A stretch of DNA of 64,000 bases. Origin: Halomonas sp. GTDB lineage: Bacteria; Pseudomonadota; Gammaproteobacteria; Pseudomonadales; Halomonadaceae. Numbering within the stretch: the first letter of the stretch is position 1; every line of letters begins with the position of its first letter. The stretch spans positions 1 to 64,000 of the forward strand of contig NZ_JAFIFK010000003.1 of the NCBI RefSeq assembly GCF_020832045.1. Reading direction: 5' to 3'. A program made the position numbers and the translations under genes. The notes under the pieces were generated by a model. That model was not told where the DNA came from and ran no database searches. It saw nothing but the letters and a program-made list of their open reading frames with translations. Shown one piece after another: positions 16,979 through 25,159 of the stretch.

Positions 16979-19612
16979 ATGTCTGAACCCAAGCCGACGT
17001 ATCGTCATGACTATCGGCCCCCCGCATATCGCGTCATTCACACTGAACTCGCGTTCGATCTGGACCCCTCCGCGACTATCGTCAAGGCAACGCTACAGGT
17101 GGAGCGTGACCCGACGTGCGACGACCGCGAGCCACTCGAGCTCCACGGCGAGCAGCTGAGCTTGAAGGCCATCGCCATCGATGGTCAGACGCTGGCCGAG
17201 GGCGAGTACGCGTTGAGCGATACCGGCCTCGTCGTGCACAGCCCACCGGCATCGTTCCGCCTGGATACCGAAGTCGAGATTGCGCCCAAGGAGAACACGG
17301 CGCTCGAAGGCCTCTACCTTTCCAACGGCATGTACTGTACTCAGTGCGAAGCCGAGGGATTTCGTCGCATTACCTTTTATCCCGACCGCCCGGACGTGAT
17401 GGCCACTTTTTCGACCACCGTGATCGGCGATGCGGCTAGCCTGCCGGTGCTGCTCTCCAACGGCAACCCGGTGGCGCGGGGCGAGCTTTCCGGTGGCCGG
17501 CATTTCGTCACCTGGGAAGATCCGCACCCCAAGCCCAGCTACCTGTTCGCCCTGGTGGCAGGCGACCTGGAGAAAGTCGAAGATCGCTTCACCACTCTGA
17601 GCGGGCGCGAGGTCACACTGCAGATTTGGGTGGAAGAGGAGAACCTGGGCAAGACCGACCATGCCATGGCTTCTCTCAAGCGCTCCATGAGATGGGACGA
17701 GGAAGCCTACGGACGGGAATACGACCTCGATCTGTTCATGATCGTGGCGGTCAACGACTTCAACATGGGCGCCATGGAGAACAAGGGGCTCAACATCTTC
17801 AACTCGGCGGCGGTACTGACCCACCCGCATACTGCCACCGATGCCGCCTTCCAGCGGGTCGAGAGCATCGTCGCCCACGAGTATTTCCACAACTGGTCGG
17901 GCAACCGAGTGACCTGCCGTGACTGGTTCCAGCTATCGCTCAAGGAAGGTTTCACCGTCTTCCGCGACCAGTGCTTCTCCGCCGACGTCAACTCGGCGCC
18001 GGTCAAGCGCATCGAGGACGTCTCTTTCTTCCGCACCGCTCAGTTCGCCGAGGACGCCGGTCCCACCGCACACCCGGTGCGTCCCGATCACTACATCGAA
18101 ATCGGCAACTTCTATACCCTGACCATCTACGAGAAGGGCGCCGAGGTAGTGCGCATGCTGTGCAATCTGGTGGGCTGGGAGGCTTTTCGCCGTGGCAGCG
18201 ATCTCTACTTCGAGCGCTACGACGGGCAAGCGGTGACGATCGAAGATTTCGTCGAGTGCATGGCCGAGGCCTCCGGGCTCGATCTCACCCAATTCATGCT
18301 CTGGTACTCTCAGGCCGGTACGCCCGAGATCGATGCCTACGGCGAATACGACTATGCCAGCGCAGAGTACCATCTGACCTTGCGCCAGCGTACGCCGGCA
18401 ACTCCGGGGCAGCCCCAGAAGCAGCCGCTGCACATTCCCGTGCGCATGGGACTGGTGGGAACCAAGTCGGGACGTGATCTCCCCCTGACGCTTAACGGGG
18501 AGTCGTGCGGCAGTGATAGTGTGCTTCATCTGCGCGAGGAGGAGCAGACCTTCGTCTTTACCGATGTTGCCGAAGCCCCGATACCCTCGTTGCTGCGTGG
18601 CTTCTCGGCGCCGGTTCAGCTGCGTTTTCCATACGCTCGCGAGGACCTTGCCTTTCTGCTCGCCAACGATTCCGACGGCTTCAATCGCTGGGACGCCGGC
18701 CAGCGTCTAGCCATGCTGGCGCTGGAGGACCTGATCGCCGCCCATCGTAATGGCGTCGAGAAGGTCATGGATCAGCGTGTGGTCGACGCTTTCCGCGCCC
18801 TGCTGGAGCGTGGCGGCGACGATAAGGCGGTACTGGCCGAGATGCTGACCCTGCCAAGCGAAGCCTACATCGCCGAGCAGCAGCCACGAGTGGATGTCGA
18901 AGCGATCCACGCCGCTCGCACCTTCGTCAAGCAGTCACTTGCCGTCACCCTGCGCGACGAGTTCCTGAGTCTTTACGAGGAGAATCGTAGCGATGCGCCT
19001 TATGCGGCGGAACCCGAGCAGGTCGCCCAACGCAGCCTGAAGAACGTGGCGCTCTCCTACCTGATGGCGATTGAGGACGAACAGGCCATCGATCTCGCAC
19101 GCCAGCAGTTCGATGCCGACCACAACATGACCGACGTGCGCCATGCGCTGACACTGCTGACCCACAGCAGTCGTGACGATCTGGCGGACCCGGCGCTGCG
19201 TGCCTTCGGCGAGAAGTGGGCCCATGATTCTCTGGTGATGGACCAGTGGTTCGCCATTCAGGTCACCCGCCCTCAGGCGGACGCCCTGGATCGGGTCAAG
19301 TATCTCATGGCCCACCCGGCATTCTCGCTGAAGAACCCCAACAAGGTGCGCGCCCTGATCGGCACTTTCGCCAACCAGAACCGCATCAATTTCCATCGCG
19401 TCGACGGAGAGGGTTATCGGCTGCTGACCGACGTGGTGATTGAGCTCAACCGGCTGAACCCCGAAATTGCTGCACGGCTGATCACGCCGCTGACCCGCTG
19501 GCAGCGCTTCGACGAGTCACGCCAGTTGCTGATGAAGCGTGAGCTCGAACGCATCCGTGCCGAGAAACTTTCGCCAAACGTTTACGAGGTGATCGAAAAA
19601 GCCCTTGCCTGA
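16979..19612 (+). CDS. pepN: Aminopeptidase N (M1 family)
   Basis: Zinc metallo-aminopeptidase of 877 aa, the usual size for gammaproteobacterial PepN (E. coli 870). Exopeptidase motif GAMENKGLNIF lies near residue 263. Zinc site HEYFHNW (HExxH) is near residue 299, with the third ligand Glu in SLKEGFTVFRDQ. The long C-terminal helical domain is complete. ATG 16979 has AGGAG 7-8 bases upstream; the frame to 16928 overlaps the promoter. It acts in cytoplasmic peptide turnover. The gene ends at the left foot of a 145-bp palindrome. Confidence 0.96.
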   Translation: MSEPKPTYRHDYRPPAYRVIHTELAFDLDPSATIVKATLQVERDPTCDDREPLELHGEQLSLKAIAIDGQTLAEGEYALSDTGLVVHSPPASFRLDTEVEIAPKENTALEGLYLSNGMYCTQCEAEGFRRITFYPDRPDVMATFSTTVIGDAASLPVLLSNGNPVARGELSGGRHFVTWEDPHPKPSYLFALVAGDLEKVEDRFTTLSGREVTLQIWVEEENLGKTDHAMASLKRSMRWDEEAYGREYDLDLFMIVAVNDFNMGAMENKGLNIFNSAAVLTHPHTATDAAFQRVESIVAHEYFHNWSGNRVTCRDWFQLSLKEGFTVFRDQCFSADVNSAPVKRIEDVSFFRTAQFAEDAGPTAHPVRPDHYIEIGNFYTLTIYEKGAEVVRMLCNLVGWEAFRRGSDLYFERYDGQAVTIEDFVECMAEASGLDLTQFMLWYSQAGTPEIDAYGEYDYASAEYHLTLRQRTPATPGQPQKQPLHIPVRMGLVGTKSGRDLPLTLNGESCGSDSVLHLREEEQTFVFTDVAEAPIPSLLRGFSAPVQLRFPYAREDLAFLLANDSDGFNRWDAGQRLAMLALEDLIAAHRNGVEKVMDQRVVDAFRALLERGGDDKAVLAEMLTLPSEAYIAEQQPRVDVEAIHAARTFVKQSLAVTLRDEFLSLYEENRSDAPYAAEPEQVAQRSLKNVALSYLMAIEDEQAIDLARQQFDADHNMTDVRHALTLLTHSSRDDLADPALRAFGEKWAHDSLVMDQWFAIQVTRPQADALDRVKYLMAHPAFSLKNPNKVRALIGTFANQNRINFHRVDGEGYRLLTDVVIELNRLNPEIAARLITPLTRWQRFDESRQLLMKRELERIRAEKLSPNVYEVIEKALA

Positions 19613-19622
19613 TGTACAGACA

Positions 19623-19767
19623 ATTGGGCGAGAGTGATTTGCGTCGCGAGAGATGAGAGGCTGGTCGCCGCCGGAGCGCAGCTCCCGGAATGTAGCCTGC
19701 TACATAAGGAGAGCTAGCACCGCCGGCGGCCAGGATCTCGAGCGCAGCAGCAAAGCCTTCGCCCAAT
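19623..19767. repeat. 145-bp imperfect palindrome between convergent genes
   Basis: Terminal inverted repeats ATTGGGCGA (19623-19631) and TCGCCCAAT (19759-19767). Inside are inverted arms CTGGTCGCCGCCGG against CCGGCGGCCAG and a perfect central ATGTAG-CCTG-CTACAT (19690-19705). The whole sequence folds back on itself from end to end. The right foot touches the stop codon of the small membrane protein gene. Possible identities are a non-autonomous mobile or REP-like element, or a strong bidirectional terminator. Confidence 0.6.
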
Positions 19768-20054
19768 CAGTAGATCAGCCAGCTCAGCACCGTAACACCC
19801 AGCACCGCCCAGATCAGCGTGGCGATAAGGCTGCGGCGCAGCAGGGCACGTAGAGCCAAGTAGAGCAGCCACAAGCCGAGAAGCAGCACGGCAAGGCTGA
19901 CCAAGGTGGCTGGAATGCCCAGTGCGGAGGCCAGACCATCGAAGAACCCCCGGGCGGAGGCCCCAAGGTTGTAGAAGAAGACGAGCAGCAGGTCGACTAC
20001 AAAGCGAATGATCTCGCCCAAAGTTTCGCCCAGCCAGGAGAAGAAATCTTGCAT
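19767..20054 (-). CDS. Small inner-membrane protein, unknown function
   Basis: A 95-aa product. After an amphipathic start (MQDFFSWLGETLGEIIRF) come a hydrophobic segment at about residues 18-30 and a long hydrophobic part (about 46-93) with two helices split by a basic patch LRALLRRSL. No family was recognised. It lies 16 bases after the CBS-domain gene on the same strand, so it may be the fourth gene of the DUF1538 operon. Its RBS is weak and the ATG at 20054 is the only reasonable start. It ends at the palindrome. Confidence 0.6.
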   Translation of the reverse strand: MQDFFSWLGETLGEIIRFVVDLLLVFFYNLGASARGFFDGLASALGIPATLVSLAVLLLGLWLLYLALRALLRRSLIATLIWAVLGVTVLSWLIY

Positions 20055-20070
20055 ACGCGGGTCCAGTGGC

Positions 20071-20457
20071 TTACTCGATCATGTCGAGCACGGTGCCTAC
20101 GATATCATCCATGGTGACCAGTCCCAGCAACTTGTTGTCGTCCAGTACCAGCACTCGCTTTACCACACTGTCGGTCATAAGGCTGGCCACGTGACGCACG
20201 TCGAGCGACTCGCCGACGCCGATGGCGGGCTTGGCGCACACATCGTAGACATTGATCAGATCGATGTCGCCGTTCTCGGCGACGATGGTCTTGAGAATAT
20301 TGGTGTACGTGATCAGTCCCCATGCATCGTGGGGGTCCTGCTGCTCTACTACCAGGCTCTTGAGGTTATGGCGCTTCATCAGACTCAGCGCGTCGCGCAG
20401 GGTGGCGAAGGGGGATACCGTCACCACGTCGCGGTTCATGATGTCCTTGACCAGCAT
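20071..20457 (-). CDS. CBS-domain pair protein
   Basis: A 128-aa stand-alone Bateman module. First CBS: MLVKDIMNRDVVTVSPFATL to GLITYTNILKTIV. Second CBS: VYDVCAKPAIGVGESLDVRH to GLVTMDDIVGTVLDMIE. Such modules bind adenine nucleotides and gate a partner protein. Start 20457 has GGAG 8 bases upstream; the longer frame to 20541 runs into the P-II-like gene. With the P-II-like gene upstream it forms two candidate nucleotide sensors in the operon of the DUF1538 transporter-like protein (inference). Confidence 0.85.
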   Translation of the reverse strand: MLVKDIMNRDVVTVSPFATLRDALSLMKRHNLKSLVVEQQDPHDAWGLITYTNILKTIVAENGDIDLINVYDVCAKPAIGVGESLDVRHVASLMTDSVVKRVLVLDDNKLLGLVTMDDIVGTVLDMIE

Positions 20458-20482
20458 CTCGTTCTCTCCTTCAATCACTCGC

Positions 20483-20833
20483 TCAAACGTCGTGCCTGAG
20501 TCGCTCTTCGAAGCGCTTGATCTGCGCCATGTCGATGCCACCGAGGTGCTCCACCGGCAGCGTCATGACCAGGCCGCGTGAATCCTCGCCGCTAGGGTTG
20601 AGCACCAGGCGTATCGCCTTGAGCACTTTCAGCGAAAGTCCCTTCTCGAGGGTCAACAGCATGATGCTCTGGCTGCCCTCGTAGGTCAGCCCGAAAAAGG
20701 TCTTCTTTCGTTCACCGCCAATGCCCCGGCCGGTCATCAGCGTCATGCCGACCGCGCCGGCCTCGGTCGCAGCATCGATGCACTCCTGTTCGAGCTCTTC
20801 GGGTACGATGGCGACCAATAGCGAAAACTTCAT
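20483..20833 (-). CDS. P-II-like signalling protein linked to DUF1538
   Basis: A 116-aa protein with the start and length of a P-II/ferredoxin-like trimer subunit: MKFSLLVAIVPEELEQECID, then GAVGMTLMTGRGIGGERKKT in the T-loop region, and a C-terminal basic helix. The conserved Tyr-51 uridylylation site of GlnB is absent from the T-loop, so control by GlnD is unlikely. ATG 20833 overlaps the DUF1538 stop codon as ATGA, with GGAGG 9 bases upstream, implying translational coupling. Family knowledge: P-II proteins gate transporters in response to nucleotides. Control of the DUF1538 partner is inferred. Confidence 0.8.
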   Translation of the reverse strand: MKFSLLVAIVPEELEQECIDAATEAGAVGMTLMTGRGIGGERKKTFFGLTYEGSQSIMLLTLEKGLSLKVLKAIRLVLNPSGEDSRGLVMTLPVEHLGGIDMAQIKRFEERLRHDV

Positions 20834-22371
20834 CTTGATTTGCCTCCCCGCTTTGCCATCCACTCCATCACGATGGCATAGCTCATCACGGTCACGATAG
20901 GAAAGATCGAGGCGAAGGCAATCAGCCCGAAGCCGTCGATCAGCACATTGCGCCCCTCGATCTGACTGGCCAGGCCGATCCCCAGCGCGGTGACCAGCGG
21001 TACCGTCACTTCGGAGGTGGTCACGCCGCCCAGGTCGAAGGCCAGCGCCACGATGTAGCGGGGCGCCAGGGCAGTAAGCAGGATCACCAGCAGGTACCCC
21101 CCGATGATGTAATAGTGGATCGAGTCGCCGCTGATGATGCGATGCACGCCAATAGTGATCCCGATCGCCACGCCCATTGCCACCAGAATACGGATGACGT
21201 TGCCCTGAATCTTGCCGGCCGCGGCTTCCTCGGCTTGCTGTCCCACGGCGATCAGTGCCGGCTCGGCCATGGTGGTGGCGAAGCCGATGCAGAAGGCGAA
21301 CAGATAGACCCATAGCCAGGTATCGAAGCCGATCAGCTGCGCCGCCATGCTCTGGCCGATGGGGAACAGGCCGAGCTTGAGTCCCACCACGAAGGCATAC
21401 AGTCCGACGATAACCAGTGCGAAGCCTACTCCCACCTTGAGCGGGCTGGCTAGCGGATGCCGCAGTACGGCGTACTGGAAGAACAGGATGACCAGAATGA
21501 TCGGCAGTACGTCGCGCAACATGCTGAACAGATCGAGAATCATGCTGACCCAGCCGGCCGGCGGGGTGACGTCGTTCTCGGCGAGCAGGGCTTCGGCGCC
21601 CCCGGCCAGTGTGCCCGGATCGGCATAGACCAGAATGCCGTAAAGCTGCACGCTGATCATCGGGACCATGACAGCCAGTGCGACCAGGCCAAAGCCGTCG
21701 ATGAGCGGATTGCGGCCGCGTATCGAGGAGGCCAGGCCGATACCCAGGGCGGCGATCAGCGGCACGGTGACGATGTTGGTCGTCACGCCGCCGGAGTCGT
21801 AGGCCAGCCCGACGATCTCTTCGGGAGCGAAGAAGGTGACCAGCACCACCACGACGTAGCCGACGATCATGTACCAGTGCAGCGGGTGGCCAAGGATCAC
21901 CCGAAACACCCCCAGCGCCATCACCAGCCCCACCGAGCCTGCCACGATCAGACGCAGGGTGAGGGCGTCGATACGGCCGTCGCTGATCATGGCGGCCTGT
22001 TCGGCCACGGCAATCAGGGCCGGCTCCGCCACGACAGCGGAGAAGCCGATGGCAAAGCCGAACAGCATCAGCAAGGGCATCGAGCCGCGTTTCGTGAACT
22101 GATTGGCGAGGCGCTTGCCTACCGGGAAGATGCTTAGCTCGAGACCTTGCAGGAACAGAGCCACCCCCAAGGCAACGATCAGTAGCCCCAGCGCCATGCT
22201 GAGTCCACCCTCCGGCCACTCACGCAAGAGCAGAGCCTGGAACGCTACCACGACCACGATGATGGGCAGCAGGTTGCGCAGGGCATGGACCAGTGCGTGA
22301 ACGAAATCCTTGAGTTGCGCTACCAAGTCCGACTCCCTGGCAATGATCGCTTGGGCTAGACGCCGCGACAC
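20830..22371 (-). CDS. Tandem DUF1538 membrane protein (candidate cation transporter)
   Basis: About 500 aa with roughly a dozen membrane helices and a clear internal duplication. EPALIAVAEQA (about residue 115) recurs as EPALIAVGQQA, and GGVTTNIVTVPLIAALGIGL (about 194) recurs as GGVTTSEVTVPLVTALGIGL. Each half is one DUF1538 domain. I recall a paired-gene DUF1538 system from a Halomonas reported as a sodium/proton antiporter; if right, this is a fused version. The first start is GTG 22371 without an RBS. TTG 22326 has GGGAG 6 bases upstream and begins nearer the domain (VAQLKDFVHAL), so the true start may be there. It is followed by overlapping P-II-like and CBS genes. Confidence 0.8.
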   Translation of the reverse strand: MSRRLAQAIIARESDLVAQLKDFVHALVHALRNLLPIIVVVVAFQALLLREWPEGGLSMALGLLIVALGVALFLQGLELSIFPVGKRLANQFTKRGSMPLLMLFGFAIGFSAVVAEPALIAVAEQAAMISDGRIDALTLRLIVAGSVGLVMALGVFRVILGHPLHWYMIVGYVVVVLVTFFAPEEIVGLAYDSGGVTTNIVTVPLIAALGIGLASSIRGRNPLIDGFGLVALAVMVPMISVQLYGILVYADPGTLAGGAEALLAENDVTPPAGWVSMILDLFSMLRDVLPIILVILFFQYAVLRHPLASPLKVGVGFALVIVGLYAFVVGLKLGLFPIGQSMAAQLIGFDTWLWVYLFAFCIGFATTMAEPALIAVGQQAEEAAAGKIQGNVIRILVAMGVAIGITIGVHRIISGDSIHYYIIGGYLLVILLTALAPRYIVALAFDLGGVTTSEVTVPLVTALGIGLASQIEGRNVLIDGFGLIAFASIFPIVTVMSYAIVMEWMAKRGGKSR

Positions 22372-22414
22372 GATGCCCGCATCTTGGCAGGCGACTGGCT
22401 CCTACGGCTGCCAC

Positions 22415-22420
22415 ACTATA
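22415..22420 (-). promoter_or_regulatory. -10 element for the DUF1538 operon
   Basis: TATAGT on the minus strand with a poor -35 (TGCTCA at 17-bp spacing), the usual look of an activator-dependent promoter. The centre of the FNR/Anr box is about 64 bp upstream of the predicted start. Confidence 0.45.
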
Positions 22421-22465
22421 CCATCGGCTTATGACATTGAGCAGGCGCTAATGCAGGCTCCGCCA

Positions 22466-22479
22466 TTGATGTACATCAA
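22466..22479. promoter_or_regulatory. Perfect FNR/Anr box
   Basis: TTGATGTACATCAA is an exact TTGAT-N4-ATCAA palindrome in the divergent region between the DUF1538 operon and lemA. Its centre is about 64 bp upstream of the predicted DUF1538 start site and 41 bp before the lemA ATG. Family knowledge: oxygen-sensing FNR/Anr dimers bind this sequence. Confidence 0.65.
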
Positions 22480-22513
22480 GTTCGTGGCGTTGGCGTCGGA
22501 TGGGAGAGAGCGA

Positions 22514-23110
22514 ATGAATGTGACATTGATCGTCGTGCTGGTCGTGGTGGCTCTACTGGTGGTCTACGGGGCCAGCATCTATAACCGCCTGGTGGCGCTG
22601 AAAAACCGCTATCAGAATGCTTTTGCCCAGATCGAAGTACAGCTCAAGCGACGTTATGACCTCATCCCCAATCTGGTCGAAACCGCCAAGGCCTACATGG
22701 CCCATGAGCGCGATACGCTCACCGCCGTGACCGAAGCCCGCAATGCGGCTCTCGCCGGGCTCAAGTCGGCGGCGGCAAGGCCGGGTGAGCCGGGCGCCAT
22801 GGCTGAATTGGCTGGTGCCGAAGGTGTATTGGGCGCCGCCCTGGGTAGGCTCAACGTGGTGATGGAGGCCTACCCCGACTTGAAGGCATCGGACAACATG
22901 CGCCAGCTGTCTGAAACCTTGACCAGCACCGAGAACCGTGTTGCTTTTGCTCGTCAGGCCTTCAATGACGCCGTCATGCAGTACAACACCTACAAGCAGA
23001 GCTTTCCGCCGGTGTTGCTGGCAGGCCCCATGGGACACCGCGAAGACGCGGCGCTGCTGGAGTTCGACGATAGCGCCGAGATTCAGGCGGCGCCTCGCAT
23101 CAGCTTCTGA
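22514..23110 (+). CDS. lemA: LemA family protein
   Basis: A 198-aa membrane-anchored coiled-coil protein. One N-terminal membrane segment (VTLIVVLVVVALLVVYGASIY, about 3-23) precedes the LemA helical domain, with RYQNAFAQIEVQLKRRYDLI, IPNLVETAKAYM and a later NTYKQSFPPVLLAG. ATG 22514 has GGGAGAG upstream; the open frame before it is non-coding. It is paired with the M48 peptidase gene 12 bases downstream, a combination found widely in bacteria. Function is poorly known. Confidence 0.92.
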   Translation: MNVTLIVVLVVVALLVVYGASIYNRLVALKNRYQNAFAQIEVQLKRRYDLIPNLVETAKAYMAHERDTLTAVTEARNAALAGLKSAAARPGEPGAMAELAGAEGVLGAALGRLNVVMEAYPDLKASDNMRQLSETLTSTENRVAFARQAFNDAVMQYNTYKQSFPPVLLAGPMGHREDAALLEFDDSAEIQAAPRISF

Positions 23111-23122
23111 CGGAACGCGACG

Positions 23123-25021
23123 ATGGATTTCTTCGGTGCCCAGGCACGTGCCCGCCGCCTGACCCTATGGCTGATGCTGCTGTTGCTCGTTGCCGTGCTC
23201 GGCATGATCGCAGCCGCCGTCGCGGTCGTAGCACTGGCCATGGCGCTGCTGGATGGTGGTCAGCAGGGTGGCGATCCACTCGCTCTGCTGCTCGACCCCT
23301 GGCTGTTGGGTGCGGTGGCGGGTGGTGTGGTACTGGTAGTAGGCCTGAGTAGTATGGCCCGTCATTTTCAGCTGCGTGCTGGTGGGGCCGTTGTAGCCGA
23401 AGCTCTTGGTGGCAGGCCGCTCAATGCCGACACCCGGGATGCCGATGAGCGCCGGTTGCTCAACGTGGTGGAGGAGATGGCCATAGCCGCGGGGCTGCCG
23501 GTACCGGCGGTTTATCTGCTCGACGAACCGGGCATCAACGCTTTCGCTGCCGGACATACGCCGCAAGATGCCGCCATCGGTATCACGCAAGGGGCCATTC
23601 GCAGCCTCTCCCGGGACGAGCTGCAAGGTGTGATAGCCCACGAGTTCAGCCATATACTGCATGGAGACATGCGCCTCAACATGCGTCTCGTGGCGCTGCT
23701 GTATGGCATTCTGGTCATTGGTCTCGTCGGTCGCATGCTGCTGCGCGGTATGGCGACTCGGCGCGCAGTGCGCAGCTCCCGGCAGGGCAATGGCCATATG
23801 GTGCTGCTGGCAGCGGGCGTGGCGCTGATGCTAGTGGGCTTCATCGGTACGCTCTGCGGCAATCTGATCAAGGCCGCAGTCAGCCGCCAGCGCGAGTTTC
23901 TGGCTGACGCCAGCGCCGTGCAATACACCCGGAACCCCGATGGTCTGACCGGTGCCCTCAAGCGGGTGGCGGCGCACGCCCACGGCTCCGAACTGCGGGC
24001 CACCCAGGCCGAAGAGTTCAGTCATCTCTATTTCAGTCGTGGTTTGCCTGGGCTGCGTGGATTGAGCGCGACGCATCCGCCGCTGACGACACGCATTCGT
24101 CGCCTCGAGCCCGGATGGGATGGGCAACTGCCCGAGCCCAGGGAGCCTGAGCACCGCGAAACGGCCGACGCCGATCCGCCCCAGGGCGCTCGCGGCGACA
24201 AGCCGGGCGAAAGCGCTCTGGCTTTGGCTGGTGGAATGTTGTCGCAGCGGGTCGGCGAGCCACGCCATGCGGACCTTCAACAGGCCCATGGGATCCTGAC
24301 AGAGATCGACGGGAAACTGCTGCAAGCCGTTCACGATCCCTATGCGGCCCGCGCCGTGGTCTATGGCATCTTGATGGGGGCCGACCCAACGAGCCGGACG
24401 CGGCAGCGAGAGGCGCTGGTAGAAGCGGCCATGCCGGAGGTGCTCGCGGAGCTCGAGCACCTCGAACGACCGCTTGCGAAGATTCGACCGGGCCAGCGAC
24501 TGGCATTGATCGAGCTCTGCCTGCCCGTGCTCAGGCAGCTCTCGGTGGCTCAGTATGCACGGCTGCTCGATTGCCTCGGCCGCTTGATGGCGGCCGAGCA
24601 CCGGCCGGGCGCCCTGCAATGGGCCTTGCACCGTTTGATCATGGCGGGCAGCCAGGGAGAGCCGCCACGTCGGGGCAGAAAGCTTGCACTGGCCCAGGCC
24701 GAGCCTGCGGTGGCGCAGTTGCTGTCGAGCCTGGCACTGGCAGGGGGTGAAAACGAGGCTGAGGCGAGAGCCGCCTATGACACGGCGGCCGAGCGGTTGG
24801 GTCTCGCTGAGGCATTCATACCTCAAGCGGCAACGCCGCAGCTGCTCGACCAGGCGCTCGAGCGCTGCGTTTTCCTGGCAGAGGATGACCGCGTCAGCCT
24901 GCTCGATGGCATGATCGACTGCGTCAAGCACGATGGCCGGGTATCCCCTCGTGAGGCGGAGCTGCTGCGCGCCGTGGCTTGGTCGTTGAATTGTCCCTTG
25001 CCGTTGACTGCCTTGCGGTGA
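23123..25021 (+). CDS. M48 family membrane metallopeptidase with long C-terminal extension
   Basis: Integral-membrane zinc protease of 632 aa. Two helices lie near the N-terminus (about 13-42 and 53-73). The catalytic HEFSH (HExxH) is at about residue 173, followed by a helix pair (about 190-205 and 225-248). The third zinc ligand falls in QREFLADASAVQYTRNPDGL. Residues after about 330 form an extra helical cytoplasmic domain without a recognised function, ending in a segment like a TerB-type helical bundle (DGMIDCVKHDGRVSPREAEL). It is probably a quality-control protease co-transcribed with lemA. Confidence 0.88.
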   Translation: MDFFGAQARARRLTLWLMLLLLVAVLGMIAAAVAVVALAMALLDGGQQGGDPLALLLDPWLLGAVAGGVVLVVGLSSMARHFQLRAGGAVVAEALGGRPLNADTRDADERRLLNVVEEMAIAAGLPVPAVYLLDEPGINAFAAGHTPQDAAIGITQGAIRSLSRDELQGVIAHEFSHILHGDMRLNMRLVALLYGILVIGLVGRMLLRGMATRRAVRSSRQGNGHMVLLAAGVALMLVGFIGTLCGNLIKAAVSRQREFLADASAVQYTRNPDGLTGALKRVAAHAHGSELRATQAEEFSHLYFSRGLPGLRGLSATHPPLTTRIRRLEPGWDGQLPEPREPEHRETADADPPQGARGDKPGESALALAGGMLSQRVGEPRHADLQQAHGILTEIDGKLLQAVHDPYAARAVVYGILMGADPTSRTRQREALVEAAMPEVLAELEHLERPLAKIRPGQRLALIELCLPVLRQLSVAQYARLLDCLGRLMAAEHRPGALQWALHRLIMAGSQGEPPRRGRKLALAQAEPAVAQLLSSLALAGGENEAEARAAYDTAAERLGLAEAFIPQAATPQLLDQALERCVFLAEDDRVSLLDGMIDCVKHDGRVSPREAELLRAVAWSLNCPLPLTALR

Positions 25022-25159
25022 CGTGCCCGATTCGGGATCGTTTCACCATGACGTTGTCCAACGTACGAAGCAGCGTGAATCTGCGGTTTGTTGCAGTGGC
25101 TGCCGGGCTCTGCTGGAATAGGGCCCTTTTGCTGGTCTCATATGGATGGGAGAAAGCCG

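Noticed and set aside
20834-22219. Long same-strand frame upstream of and in frame with the P-II-like gene
   Set aside because: It overlaps the DUF1538 gene in another frame and is Arg/Gly-rich; only the last 116 codons are protein-like, starting at an ATG with GGAGG.
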